From assembly GCA_020725195.1 (NCBI GenBank), contig DYFL01000020.1:1-41258 (forward strand): a stretch of DNA of 41,258 nucleotides, in the 5' to 3' direction. Positions 34,278-41,258 of this stretch are shown piece by piece. This DNA is from Hydrogenophilus sp. (GTDB lineage: Bacteria > Pseudomonadota > Gammaproteobacteria > Burkholderiales > Thiobacillaceae). Each line of letters starts with the position of its first letter. Position 1 is the stretch's first letter. Under the pieces are notes generated by a model. It saw nothing but the letters and a program-made list of their open reading frames with translations. It made no database searches and had not been told where the DNA came from. Position numbers and translations under genes: made by a program.

Positions 34278-34298
34278 AATCCGGCCTGACCGGCAAGA

Positions 34299-34328
34299 GC
34301 GTGAGGTATCATCGCCTCACGCTTTTTT
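34299..34328 (+). terminator. Rho-independent terminator after apbC
   Basis: GCGTGAGG (34299-34306) and CCTCACGC (34315-34322) form a perfect 8-bp stem followed by TTTTTT. It separates apbC from dcd. Confidence 0.9.
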
Positions 34329-34347
34329 CTTTTGCAGACCCGCCATC

Positions 34348-34914
34348 ATGAGCATCAAGTCCGACAAGTGGATCCGCCGCATGGCCCTCGAGCACGGCAT
34401 GATCGCGCCCTTCGAGCCGGGCCAGGTCAAGCACATGCACGGCCACTCCATCGTCTCCTACGGCACCTCCAGCTACGGCTACGACGTGCGCTGCGCCGAC
34501 GAATTCAAGCTGTTCACCGACATCAACACCACCATCGTCGATCCCAAGAACTTCGACCCGGCGAGCTTCGTCGAGGTGAAGGGCGCCTCCTGCATCATCC
34601 CGCCCAACTCCTTCGCGCTCGCCCGCACCGTGGAGTACTTCCGCATCCCCCGCAACGTGCTGACCATCTGCCTGGGCAAGAGCACCTACGCGCGCTGCGG
34701 CATCATCGTCAACGTCACCCCCCTGGAGCCGGAGTGGGAGGGGCACGTCACCCTGGAGTTCTCCAACACCACCCCCCTGCCGGCGCGCATCTACGCCAAC
34801 GAGGGCGTGGCCCAGATGCTCTTCCTCGAGTCCGACGAGGTCTGCGAGACCTCCTACCGCGACCGCGGCGGCAAGTACCAGGGCCAGACCGGTGTGACCC
34901 TGCCGAAGATATAG
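34348..34914 (+). CDS. dcd: dCTP deaminase
   Basis: A 188-residue enzyme converting dCTP to dUTP for thymidylate synthesis. It shows [15 protein letters not shown] (about 34-48), the catalytic segment [20 protein letters not shown] with its Glu, and [10 protein letters not shown]. The length equals typical Dcd. It lies between the apbC terminator and the repeat-containing leader of the decarboxylase gene, in the apbC-dcd-decarboxylase order known from betaproteobacteria. Confidence 0.97.
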   Translation: MSIKSDKWIRRMALEHGMIAPFEPGQVKHMHGHSIVSYGTSSYGYDVRCADEFKLFTDINTTIVDPKNFDPASFVEVKGASCIIPPNSFALARTVEYFRIPRNVLTICLGKSTYARCGIIVNVTPLEPEWEGHVTLEFSNTTPLPARIYANEGVAQMLFLESDEVCETSYRDRGGKYQGQTGVTLPKI

Positions 34915-34920
34915 GTAACA

Positions 34921-34976
34921 GGGAGTAGGGAGTGGGAAGTAGGGCAAAATACCCCACTCCCCACTCCCCACTCCCC
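34921..34976. repeat. Inverted heptamer arrays before the decarboxylase gene
   Basis: Heptamers GGGAGTA, GGGAGTG and GGAAGTA (34921-34941) face three copies of ACTCCCC (34956-34976) across a short spacer. The two sides are largely complementary and can form a stem. The ribosome-binding site AGGAG follows at once. The layout is the same as in the rbfA leader with a different heptamer. Confidence 0.75.
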
Positions 34977-34987
34977 AGGAGAGCCGC

Positions 34988-37222
34988 ATGCGCTTCCGTT
35001 TCCCCGTCGTCATCATCGACGAAGACTTCCGCTCCGAGAACCAGAGCGGGCTGTCCATCCGCGCGCTGGCCAAGGCGATCGAGGAGCAGGGCATGGAGGT
35101 GCTGGGGGTGACGAGCTACGGCGACCTCTCCTCCTTCGCCCAGCAGCAGTCGCGCGCCTCGGCCTTCATCCTCTCGGTGGACGACGAGGAGCTCGCCAAC
35201 GAGGAGGAGGAGACCATCGCCGAGCTGCGCAGCTTCGTCGAGGAGATCCGCTTCCGCAACGCCGAGATCCCCATCTTCCTGCACGGCGAGACCCGCACCT
35301 CGCGCCACATCCCCAACGACATCCTGCGCGAGCTCAACGGCTTCATCCACATGCTGGAGGACACCCCGGAGTTCCTCGCCCGCTACATCGTGCGCGAGGC
35401 GAAGGCCTATCTCGACTCCATCGTGCCGCCCTTCTTCCGGGCGCTCACCCACTACTCGGCCGACGGCTCCTACTCCTGGCACTGCCCGGGCCACTCGGGC
35501 GGGGTCGCCTTCCTGAAGAGCCCCATCGGCCAGATGTTCCACCAGTTCTTCGGCGAGAACATGCTGCGCGCCGACGTGTGCAACGCCGTGGAGGAGCTCG
35601 GGCAGCTGCTCGACCACTCCGGGCCGGTGGCCGCCAGCGAGCGCAACGCGGCGCGCATCTTCAACTGCGACCACCTCTTCTTCAACACCAACGGCACCTC
35701 GGCCTCCAACAAGATGGTCTGGCACGCCACCGTCGCCCCCAACGACATCGTCGTGGTCGACCGCAACTGCCACAAGTCGGTGCTGCACGCCATCATCATG
35801 ACCGGGGCGATCCCCGTCTTCCTCACCCCCACGCGCAACAACTACGGCATCATCGGGCCCATCCCCATGAGCGAGTTCCGGCCCGAGACCATCCAGAAGA
35901 AGATCGCCGCCCACCCCTTCGCCCGCGAGGTCAAGGCCAAGCCGCGCATCCTCACCATCACCCAGAGCACCTACGACGGCATCCTCTACAACGTCGACAA
36001 GATCAAGGAGCTCCTGGGCAGCACCATCGACACCCTGCACTTCGACGAGGCCTGGCTGCCGCACGCCACCTTCCACGACTTCTACAAGGGCATGCACGCC
36101 ATCGGCAAGGACCGCCCGCGCGCGGCGGACGCCCTGGTGTTCTCCACGCAGTCCACGCACAAGCTCCTGGCGGGGCTCTCCCAGGCCTCGCAGATCCTGG
36201 TGCAGGACGCGGAGAACCGGAAGCTCGACTTCCACCGCTTCAACGAGGCCTACCTCATGCACACCTCGACCTCGCCGCAGTACGCCATCATCGCCTCCTG
36301 CGACGTGGCCGCGGCGATGATGGAGCCCCCGGGCGGCACCTCCCTGGTGGAGGAGTCCATCCTCGAGGCCCTGGACTTCCGCCGGGCCATGCGCAAGGTC
36401 TCGCGCGAGTTCGGCGAGTCCTGGTGGTTCAAGGTCTGGGGCCCGGACCGGCTCTCCGAGGAGGGCGTCGGCGACCAGGACGACTGGCTGCTGCACGCCA
36501 ACGACCGCTGGCACGGCTTCGGCGACATCGTCACCGGCTTCAACATGCTCGACCCCATCAAGGCCACCCTGATCACCCCGGGCCTGGACGTCACGGGCGA
36601 GTTCGCCGAGCGAGGCATCCCCGCCGCCATCGTCACCAAGTACCTGGCCGAGCACGGGGTCATCGTCGAGAAGACCGGGCTCTACTCCTTCTTCATCATG
36701 TTCACCATCGGCATCACCAAGGGCCGTTGGAACACCCTGCTCACGGCGCTGCAGCAGTTCAAGGCCGACTACGACGCCAACCAGCCCCTGTGGCGGGTGC
36801 TGCCCGAGTTCGTTGAGAAGCACGCGCGCTACGAGAAGATCGGCCTCAGAGACCTGTGCGACCAGATCCACTCCATCTACAAGGCGAGCGACGTGGCGCG
36901 GCTCACCACCGAGATGTACCTCTCGGAGATGGCCCCGGCGATGAAGCCGGCCGACGCCTTCGCCAAGATGGCGCACCGCGAGATCGAGCGGGTGGAGATC
37001 GACCGGCTCGAGGGCCGCATCACCAGTGTTTTGTTGACCCCCTACCCGCCGGGCATCCCGCTCCTGATCCCCGGCGAGCGCTTCAACGCCACCATCGTGC
37101 GCTACCTGCAGTTCGCGCGCGACTTCAACCAGCGCTTCCCGGGCTTCGAGACCGACATCCACGGCCTGGTCGAGGAAGAGGTCGACGGCCGCACGCACTA
37201 CTACGTGGACTGCGTGGCCTGA
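34988..37222 (+). CDS. Orn/Lys/Arg decarboxylase (class I, PLP-dependent)
   Basis: A 744-residue PLP enzyme with the full architecture of inducible decarboxylases: N-terminal wing domain (1-130, response-regulator-like), PLP domain (130-580) with HFDEAW and the Schiff-base lysine K392 in STQSTHKLLAG, and a C-terminal domain (600-744) with TPYPPGIPLLIPGE. The family removes CO2 from arginine, lysine or ornithine in acid resistance or polyamine synthesis. The sequence does not decide the substrate; arginine is likely because of similarity to AdiA-type proteins. It is preceded by a heptamer-repeat leader. Confidence 0.9.
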   Translation: MRFRFPVVIIDEDFRSENQSGLSIRALAKAIEEQGMEVLGVTSYGDLSSFAQQQSRASAFILSVDDEELANEEEETIAELRSFVEEIRFRNAEIPIFLHGETRTSRHIPNDILRELNGFIHMLEDTPEFLARYIVREAKAYLDSIVPPFFRALTHYSADGSYSWHCPGHSGGVAFLKSPIGQMFHQFFGENMLRADVCNAVEELGQLLDHSGPVAASERNAARIFNCDHLFFNTNGTSASNKMVWHATVAPNDIVVVDRNCHKSVLHAIIMTGAIPVFLTPTRNNYGIIGPIPMSEFRPETIQKKIAAHPFAREVKAKPRILTITQSTYDGILYNVDKIKELLGSTIDTLHFDEAWLPHATFHDFYKGMHAIGKDRPRAADALVFSTQSTHKLLAGLSQASQILVQDAENRKLDFHRFNEAYLMHTSTSPQYAIIASCDVAAAMMEPPGGTSLVEESILEALDFRRAMRKVSREFGESWWFKVWGPDRLSEEGVGDQDDWLLHANDRWHGFGDIVTGFNMLDPIKATLITPGLDVTGEFAERGIPAAIVTKYLAEHGVIVEKTGLYSFFIMFTIGITKGRWNTLLTALQQFKADYDANQPLWRVLPEFVEKHARYEKIGLRDLCDQIHSIYKASDVARLTTEMYLSEMAPAMKPADAFAKMAHREIERVEIDRLEGRITSVLLTPYPPGIPLLIPGERFNATIVRYLQFARDFNQRFPGFETDIHGLVEEEVDGRTHYYVDCVA

Positions 37223-37232
37223 TGCGGACACC

Positions 37233-37260
37233 CTGTGGGAGCGGCTCCAGCCGCGATTTT
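37233..37260. repeat. REP-like intergenic palindrome
   Basis: CTGTGGGAGCGGCTCCAGCC and the following GCGATTTT match the general form of REP-type elements of GC-rich proteobacteria (GTGGGAGCGGC...GCCGCGA). It sits 11 bp after the decarboxylase stop. Confidence 0.6.
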
Positions 37261-37313
37261 GCGGTTGGCGCCGCGCACCTTCGCCTGAAGGCGCTCTTGC
37301 AGGCTGGGTGATC

Positions 37314-37342
37314 TTGCTATCTGCCTGATTTTTCATTAAAAT
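37314..37342 (+). promoter_or_regulatory. Promoter of the rpsF-priB-rpsR-rplI operon
   Basis: TTGCTA (37314-37319), a 17-bp spacer and TAAAAT (37337-37342) form a good sigma70 promoter about 95 bp before rpsF. Confidence 0.75.
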
Positions 37343-37437
37343 CCCGCCCCTTCCCCGGCCCTCCGGCCGGCGGAGCCTTGCCCCACCGCACCGGGCCGCG
37401 CCCAAGGCGGGGGGCCATTCGTCCAAAAGGAGAGTAC

Positions 37438-37815
37438 ATGCGTCATTACGAGATCGTCTTCATCGTCCACCCGGACCAGAGCGAGCAGGTGCCGGCCATG
37501 GTCGAGCGCTACCGCAGCCTGATCGCCTCCAAGGGCGGGCAGATCCACCGCCTGGAGGACTGGGGCCGCCGCCAGATGGCCTACACCATCCAGAAGGTGC
37601 ACAAGGCCCACTACGTGCTCATGAACATCGAGTGCGACCAGGAGACCCTGGACGAGCTGGACCACGGCTTCCGCTTCAACGACGCCATCCTGCGCCACCT
37701 GGTCATCAAGCGCGACGAGGCCGTCACCGCGGCCTCCCCGATGATGAAGGAAGAGAAGTCGCGCAGCATGATGGCCCCGCAGACCCAGGGGGCCTCCGCC
37801 GAGGCGGCCGCCTGA
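37438..37815 (+). CDS. rpsF: 30S ribosomal protein S6
   Basis: A 125-residue S6, a ferredoxin-like protein of the 30S platform that pairs with S18. The start [20 protein letters not shown] is diagnostic, with [14 protein letters not shown] and [13 protein letters not shown] 37438 has AAGGAGA upstream. The Ala/Glu-rich C-terminal tail is typical. It is the first gene of the rpsF-priB-rpsR-rplI operon and ends inside the priB start codon. Confidence 0.97.
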   Translation: MRHYEIVFIVHPDQSEQVPAMVERYRSLIASKGGQIHRLEDWGRRQMAYTIQKVHKAHYVLMNIECDQETLDELDHGFRFNDAILRHLVIKRDEAVTAASPMMKEEKSRSMMAPQTQGASAEAAA

Positions 37816-38120
37816 GCGGCGCGGCCAACCGGGTCGAGCTGAGCGGCCGGATCCTGGAGTCGGGCGGCCTGCGCCACACCCCCGCCGGCGTGCCCGTCGT
37901 CGAGCTGCGGCTGCGGCACGCCTCGGAGCAGGTGGAGGCGGGCCGGCCCCGGCAGCTGGGCTTCGAGGTGGACGCCGCCGCCTTCGGCGAGGTGGCGAAG
38001 GCCCTGGCCCGGCAGCCTGCAGGCGCGCTGATCCGCATCGCCGGATTTCTCGACCGCAAGGGCCCCCGCAGCAGCCAACTGGCCCTGCACGTAACCGATT
38101 ACGCATTGATTGAGGAGTGA
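37812..38120 (+). CDS. priB: Primosomal replication protein N (PriB)
   Basis: A 102-residue OB-fold single-strand-binding protein of the PriA restart primosome. The sequence [35 protein letters not shown] and [20 protein letters not shown] matches betaproteobacterial PriB. No ATG, GTG or TTG is available in frame before this part. A CTG at 37812 overlaps the rpsF stop (CTGA) and has GAGG 7 bases upstream, so I take it as the start. The position between rpsF and rpsR is the standard one. Confidence 0.88.
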   Translation: MSGAANRVELSGRILESGGLRHTPAGVPVVELRLRHASEQVEAGRPRQLGFEVDAAAFGEVAKALARQPAGALIRIAGFLDRKGPRSSQLALHVTDYALIEE

Positions 38121-38124
38121 CACC

Positions 38125-38400
38125 ATGGCGTTTTTCCGACGCAAACCCGCCGGCAAGGGTCGGCCCAACAAGGCCGGCGCCCTGTTCCGCCGCAAGAAGT
38201 TCTGCCGCTTCACCGTCGAGAAGGTGAAGGAGATCGACTACAAGGACCTCGACGTCCTGAAGGACTTCATCAACGAGAACGGCAAGATCATCCCCGCGCG
38301 CATCACCGGCACCCGCGCCCACTACCAGCGCCAGCTGGCCGTGGCGATCAAGCGCGCCCGCTTCCTGGCGCTCATGCCCTACACCGACCTGCACCAGTAA
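38125..38400 (+). CDS. rpsR: 30S ribosomal protein S18
   Basis: A 91-residue S18 with a basic N-terminus ([20 protein letters not shown]), the family core [20 protein letters not shown] and [23 protein letters not shown] 38125 follows TGAGGAGTGACACC, so the ribosome-binding site lies in the end of priB. S18 binds S6 on the platform, which explains the gene order. Confidence 0.97.
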   Translation: MAFFRRKPAGKGRPNKAGALFRRKKFCRFTVEKVKEIDYKDLDVLKDFINENGKIIPARITGTRAHYQRQLAVAIKRARFLALMPYTDLHQ

Positions 38401-38412
38401 GGAGAGGCCGAC

Positions 38413-38862
38413 ATGCAAATCATACTGCTGGACAAGATCGCCAACCTGGGCGCCCTGGGCGATGTGGTCAAGGTCAAGGACGGCTTCGCCCGCAACTACC
38501 TGATCCCCCAGGGCAAGGCCAAGCGCGCCACCGCCGCCAACCTGGAGGAGTTCGCCCAGCGCCGCGCCGACCTGGAGAAGGTCGCCGCCGAGCGCCTGGC
38601 CGCCGCCCGGGAGCGCGCCGAGAAGCTCGCAGGCTACACCCTCCAGGTCGCCCAGAAGGCCGGCGTCGACGGCCGCCTGTTCGGCTCGGTCACCAACGCC
38701 GACATCGCCGAGGGCCTCAAGGCCCAGGGCATAGACGTGTCCAAGGCCGAGGTGCGCCTGCCCGAGGGCCCCTTCAAGATGGTGGGCGAGTACGACGTCA
38801 CCCTCGCCCTGCACACCGACGTCACCGTGGACATCAAGGTGGCCGTGGTGCCCGAGCAGTAA
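38413..38862 (+). CDS. rplI: 50S ribosomal protein L9
   Basis: A 149-residue L9 of standard length: N-terminal domain [20 protein letters not shown] with [12 protein letters not shown], a long connecting helix (about 45-75) and a C-terminal domain ([20 protein letters not shown]). It binds 23S rRNA near the base of the L1 stalk. AAGGAGA precedes the ATG. The operon ends here in a terminator. Confidence 0.97.
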   Translation: MQIILLDKIANLGALGDVVKVKDGFARNYLIPQGKAKRATAANLEEFAQRRADLEKVAAERLAAARERAEKLAGYTLQVAQKAGVDGRLFGSVTNADIAEGLKAQGIDVSKAEVRLPEGPFKMVGEYDVTLALHTDVTVDIKVAVVPEQ

Positions 38863-38916
38863 GCCTTCGTTCCGGGCGCGCCGCACCGCGGCTCCGACCC
38901 GGGATCCAGGCAGACA

Positions 38917-38950
38917 GAGGGCCGCGCAAGCGGCCTTCTGCATTTTCAGA
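38917..38950 (+). terminator. Terminator after rplI
   Basis: GGCCGC and GCGGCC flank GCAA (near 38920-38935) and are followed by TTCTGCATTTT. The stem is strong, the T tract is interrupted. Confidence 0.6.
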
Positions 38951-38958
38951 CGGGGGTC

Positions 38959-38964
38959 TACAAT
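38959..38964 (+). promoter_or_regulatory. Possible -10 of dnaB
   Basis: TACAAT lies 44 bp before the dnaB start. The -35 region 17 bp upstream (TTCTGC) is poor. If used, transcription would begin in or next to the heptamer array, so nearly the whole leader would be repeat. Confidence 0.35.
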
Positions 38965-38968
38965 CCCA

Positions 38969-39003
38969 CCCCTGACCCCTGACCCCTGACCCCTGACCCC
39001 TGA
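38969..39003 (+). repeat. Five tandem CCCCTGA heptamers in the dnaB leader
   Basis: Five exact copies of CCCCTGA end 5 bp before the dnaB ATG. No Shine-Dalgarno sequence is present between the array and the start codon. Unlike the two other heptamer leaders there is no clear opposing array, only a short TCAGACGGGGG upstream. Confidence 0.9.
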
Positions 39004-39008
39004 CCCGC

Positions 39009-40391
39009 ATGTCCGCCGTCTTCGCCGATCCCGAGCTGTCCGCCATCAAGCTGCCGCCGCATTCCCTGGAGGCGGAGCAGTCCGTGCTGGGCGGGCTCAT
39101 GCTGGAGAACGCCGCCCTCGACCGGGTCGCCGACGTGGTCAACGAGGGCGACTTCTACCGCGCCGACCACCGCGCCATCTGGCGGCACATCCTGCGGCTC
39201 GTCGACGACAACCGTCCGGCCGACGTCATCACCGTGGCCGAGGCCCTGGAGTCGCACAACCAGCTCGACGAGGTGGGCGGGCTGCCCTATCTCAGCGGGC
39301 TGGTGCAGAACACGCCGTCGGCGGCCAACATCCGCCGCTACGCCGAGATCGTGCGCGAGCGGGCCGTGCTCCGCAGGCTCGCCGAGGTCGGCGCCGAGAT
39401 CAGCGAGTCCGCCTACAACCCCGCGGGACGTCGCGCCGCCGAGATCCTCGACGCGGCCGAGGCCAAGGTCTTCGAGATCAAGGAGGCGGGCGCGCGCGGC
39501 AGCGCCGGCTTCACCGGCATCAAGCCCGTGCTCATCGAGGTGGTCAACCGCATCGACGAGCTCTACAACCGCGACAACCCCAGCGAGGTCACCGGCGTGG
39601 CCACCGGCTTCGCCGACCTCGACGGCAAGACCTCGGGCCTGCAGCCCGGCGACCTCATCATCGTGGCGGGGCGCCCGAGCATGGGCAAGACCGCCTTCTC
39701 GCTCAACATCGCCGAGAACGTCGCCCTGGACGCGACCCTCCCCGTGGCCGTGTTCAGCATGGAGATGGGCGCCACCCAGCTGGTCATGCGCATGCTGGGC
39801 TCCGTGGGCAAGCTCGACCAGCACAAGCTCAGAACCGGGCGCATCAGCGAGGACGACTGGCCGCGCCTCACCCACGCCCTGGGCCGGCTCGACGAGGCGC
39901 CCATCTTCATCGACGAGACCGGGGGGCTCACCGCCATGGAGGTGCGCGCCCGCTCCCGGCGCCTCGCGCGCCAGTGCAAGGACGGCCGCCTCGGGCTCAT
40001 CGTCATCGACTACCTGCAGCTCATGTCCGGCAGCGGCCAGGGCGAGAACCGCGCCACCGAGATCTCCGAGATCTCCCGCAGCCTCAAGGGCCTGGCCAAG
40101 GAGCTGCACGTGCCGGTGATCGCGCTCTCCCAGCTCAACCGCTCGCTCGAGAGCCGGCCCAACAAGCGGCCGGTCATGTCCGACCTGCGCGAATCGGGCG
40201 CCATCGAGCAGGACGCTGACGTCATCCTCTTCATCTACCGCGACGAGGTCTACAACCCCGACAGCCCCGACAAGGGCACCGCCGAGATCATCATCGGCAA
40301 GCAGCGCAACGGCCCCATCGGCACCGTGCGCCTGACCTTCCTGGGCGAGCACACCCGCTTCGAGAGCTTCGCCGCGGGGGGCATGGCCTGA
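39009..40391 (+). CDS. dnaB: Replicative DNA helicase DnaB
   Basis: A 460-residue hexameric 5'-3' helicase. The N-terminal primase-interacting domain (1-150) has LPPHSLEAEQSVLGGLMLEN. The RecA-like C-domain has Walker A GRPSMGKTAFSLNIAEN (about 220-236), the DnaB segment VFSMEMGATQLVMRMLGSVG, Walker B LIVIDYLQLMSG and VIALSQLNRSLESR. The end EHTRFESFA is typical. The chosen ATG gives the normal N-terminus, although no ribosome-binding site is visible before it. Confidence 0.97.
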   Translation: MSAVFADPELSAIKLPPHSLEAEQSVLGGLMLENAALDRVADVVNEGDFYRADHRAIWRHILRLVDDNRPADVITVAEALESHNQLDEVGGLPYLSGLVQNTPSAANIRRYAEIVRERAVLRRLAEVGAEISESAYNPAGRRAAEILDAAEAKVFEIKEAGARGSAGFTGIKPVLIEVVNRIDELYNRDNPSEVTGVATGFADLDGKTSGLQPGDLIIVAGRPSMGKTAFSLNIAENVALDATLPVAVFSMEMGATQLVMRMLGSVGKLDQHKLRTGRISEDDWPRLTHALGRLDEAPIFIDETGGLTAMEVRARSRRLARQCKDGRLGLIVIDYLQLMSGSGQGENRATEISEISRSLKGLAKELHVPVIALSQLNRSLESRPNKRPVMSDLRESGAIEQDADVILFIYRDEVYNPDSPDKGTAEIIIGKQRNGPIGTVRLTFLGEHTRFESFAAGGMA

Positions 40392-40439
40392 CGCGCCCGA
40401 GGGACCAGCGCCGAGATGATTCGCGCATCGGATACAGAC

Positions 40440-40477
40440 CCCCTCTCCCCCTCGGGCAGAGGGCCGGGGTGAGGGGG
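40440..40477. repeat. Repeat copy upstream of the DUF559 gene (inverted)
   Basis: CCCTCTCCCC followed by AGAGGGCCGGGGTGAGG (40458-40474). The latter is the exact complement of CCTCACCCCGGCCCTCT found downstream at 40829-40845 and 41154-41170. It ends 3 bp before the DUF559 start codon. Confidence 0.85.
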
Positions 40478-40479
40478 CG

Positions 40480-41112
40480 ATGCCCAAACGCCCCCAGATC
40501 CTCATCCAGCGGGCCCGACGGCTGCGCGGCGACCAGACCGATGCCGAGGGCAGGCTCTGGCGCGCGCTGCGCGGCCGGCAGCTCGAGGCCTGGAAATTCC
40601 GCCGTCAGCACGCCGTCGGGCCCTATATCGCCGATTTCGTCTGCCTCGAGGCCGGCCTCGTCCTGGAGCTCGATGGCGGCCAGCATGCCGAAGACGCCGA
40701 GCGCGATGCCAGGCGGACAGCCTATCTGCAGGGACAGGGATTCCGGGTGCTGAGATTCTGGAACCACGACGTGCTGCAGAACCCGGAGGGGGTGCTGGAG
40801 GCGGTTCGTGCCGAACTCGCCGCCCGCCCCTCACCCCGGCCCTCTCCCCCGCGGGGAGAGGGAGGACATGAAGCCCCGCCGGCCGCTCCTCTCCCCGGCG
40901 GGGAGCCCGCCACGGCATCCCCTCTCCCCTCCGGGGGGCCCGCCCCGGCATCCCCCCTCCCCTCCGGGGAGCCCGCCACGGCATCCCCCCTCCCCTCCGG
41001 GGAGCCCGCCACGGCATCCCCTCTCCCCTCCGGGGAGCCCGCCACGGCATCCCCTCTCCCCTCCGGGGAGAGGGTTAGGGTGAGGGGAAAGCAACCCCTC
41101 GAAAAAGCTTAG
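40480..41112 (+). CDS. DUF559 (Vsr-like) endonuclease-domain protein with repeat tail
   Basis: The 210-residue protein has an N-terminal nuclease domain (1-115) of the DUF559/very-short-patch-repair-like family: RLWRALRGRQLEAWKFRRQH, D52 in YIADFVC, E63 and D65 in LVLELDGGQHAED, and FRVLRFWNHDVLQNP. The family shares the restriction-endonuclease fold, but its substrate is not established. Residues about 116-197 are not part of the family: they come from intergenic repeat DNA and consist of 11-residue units such as ASPLPSGEPAT. The real domain is probably complete without them. The gene is flanked by inverted copies of the same repeat. Confidence 0.85.
   Translation: MPKRPQILIQRARRLRGDQTDAEGRLWRALRGRQLEAWKFRRQHAVGPYIADFVCLEAGLVLELDGGQHAEDAERDARRTAYLQGQGFRVLRFWNHDVLQNPEGVLEAVRAELAARPSPRPSPPRGEGGHEAPPAAPLPGGEPATASPLPSGGPAPASPLPSGEPATASPLPSGEPATASPLPSGEPATASPLPSGERVRVRGKQPLEKA
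40816..41087. repeat. Repeat array in and after the DUF559 gene
   Basis: The array opens with CCTCACCCCGGCCCTCT (40829-40845), continues with 33-bp units marked by GCCCGC at 40905, 40938, 40971, 41004 and 41037, and closes with AGAGGGTTAGGGTGAGGGG (41069-41087), the near-complement of the opening. Each unit contains the palindrome CTCCCCTCCGGGGAG. Because 33 is a multiple of 3 the reading frame stays open through it. Confidence 0.9.
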
Positions 41113-41140
41113 GGCGCAAGGCTGAACCATGCTCCGCCCC

Positions 41141-41258
41141 CTCGCCGCCCACCCCTCACCCCGGCCCTCTCCCCAGCGGGGAGAGGGAGGACATGAAGCC
41201 CCGCCGGCATCCCCCCTCCCCTCCGGGGAGCCCGCCACGGCATCCCCTCTCCCCTCCG
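41141..41258. repeat. Second copy of the array start, continuing past the window end
   Basis: The stretch beginning CTCGCCGCCC at 41141 repeats 40816-40882 with a few differences, including CCTCACCCCGGCCCTCT at 41154-41170, and then enters the same 33-bp type of units. It runs off the window. This points to a recent duplication. Confidence 0.85.

Noticed and set aside
40886-41070. CRISPR array
   Set aside because: The 33-bp units are contiguous with no unique spacers, and no cas gene is present. They are tandem repeats built on CTCCCCTCCGGGGAG.
40831-41238. Gly/Arg-rich leftward reading frame with repeated units
   Set aside because: It is the complement of the 33-bp repeat array and shares no features of a protein. 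The opposite strand carries the DUF559 gene.

Overview
The window is GC-rich chromosomal DNA carrying one apparently complete integrated mobile element. The chromosomal genes follow conserved proteobacterial orders: rimP-nusA-infB-rbfA-truB-rpsO-pnp, lytic transglycosylase-proS, rppH, mrp-dcd-decarboxylase and rpsF-priB-rpsR-rplI-dnaB. The IF-2 N-terminus, PriB, Mrp and the mrp-dcd-decarboxylase order look betaproteobacterial to me, possibly a Nitrosomonadales-like or sulfur-oxidiser lineage. A GC-rich gammaproteobacterium is the main alternative.

Bases 17-16464 are a tRNA-Leu(UAA) gene and the element inserted in it. The 3' half of the tRNA recurs at 16409-16464, beside a tyrosine integrase at the right end. 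From left to right the element has: integrase-site-like repeats and a strongly hairpinned leader; two small DNA-binding proteins and a replication-initiator-like gene with three internal 23-bp palindromic iterons (436-2058); a tightly overlapping operon of small exported or membrane proteins that runs into a T4CP-like ATPase and a MOBC-type relaxase-like protein (2288-7801); a 1.8-kb non-coding stretch full of inverted repeats, ending in an origin-like block with DnaA-box-like sequences; a second exported-protein gene behind a near-identical 51-bp upstream box; a cargo-like block with a membrane-anchored tandem AAA+ ATPase and small membrane or lipoproteins (10557-14733); and the leftward integrase module. 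No type IV secretion pore genes are visible, so the element looks mobilisable rather than self-conjugative, and plasmid-like when excised.

From 16.5 kb the host genome resumes with the transcription/translation operon, a hypothetical gene and folD, then a tRNA-Pro/Arg/His cluster. tRNA-His carries a second, decayed insertion of about 1.2 kb (truncated integrase, frameshifted ParE-like toxin, intact antitoxin, 49-bp flanking repeat). Housekeeping genes follow to dnaB.

The last 0.8 kb holds a DUF559-type nuclease gene bracketed by inverted copies of a CCTCACCCCGGCCCTCT repeat and extended at its 3' end by a 33-bp repeat array that stays in frame. Three chromosomal leaders (rbfA, the decarboxylase gene, dnaB) contain heptanucleotide arrays next to the start codon, two of them arranged as inverted arrays. 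The points most worth follow-up are the MOBC/envelope operon, the origin-like block, the membrane tandem-AAA cargo and the DUF559-repeat pair.
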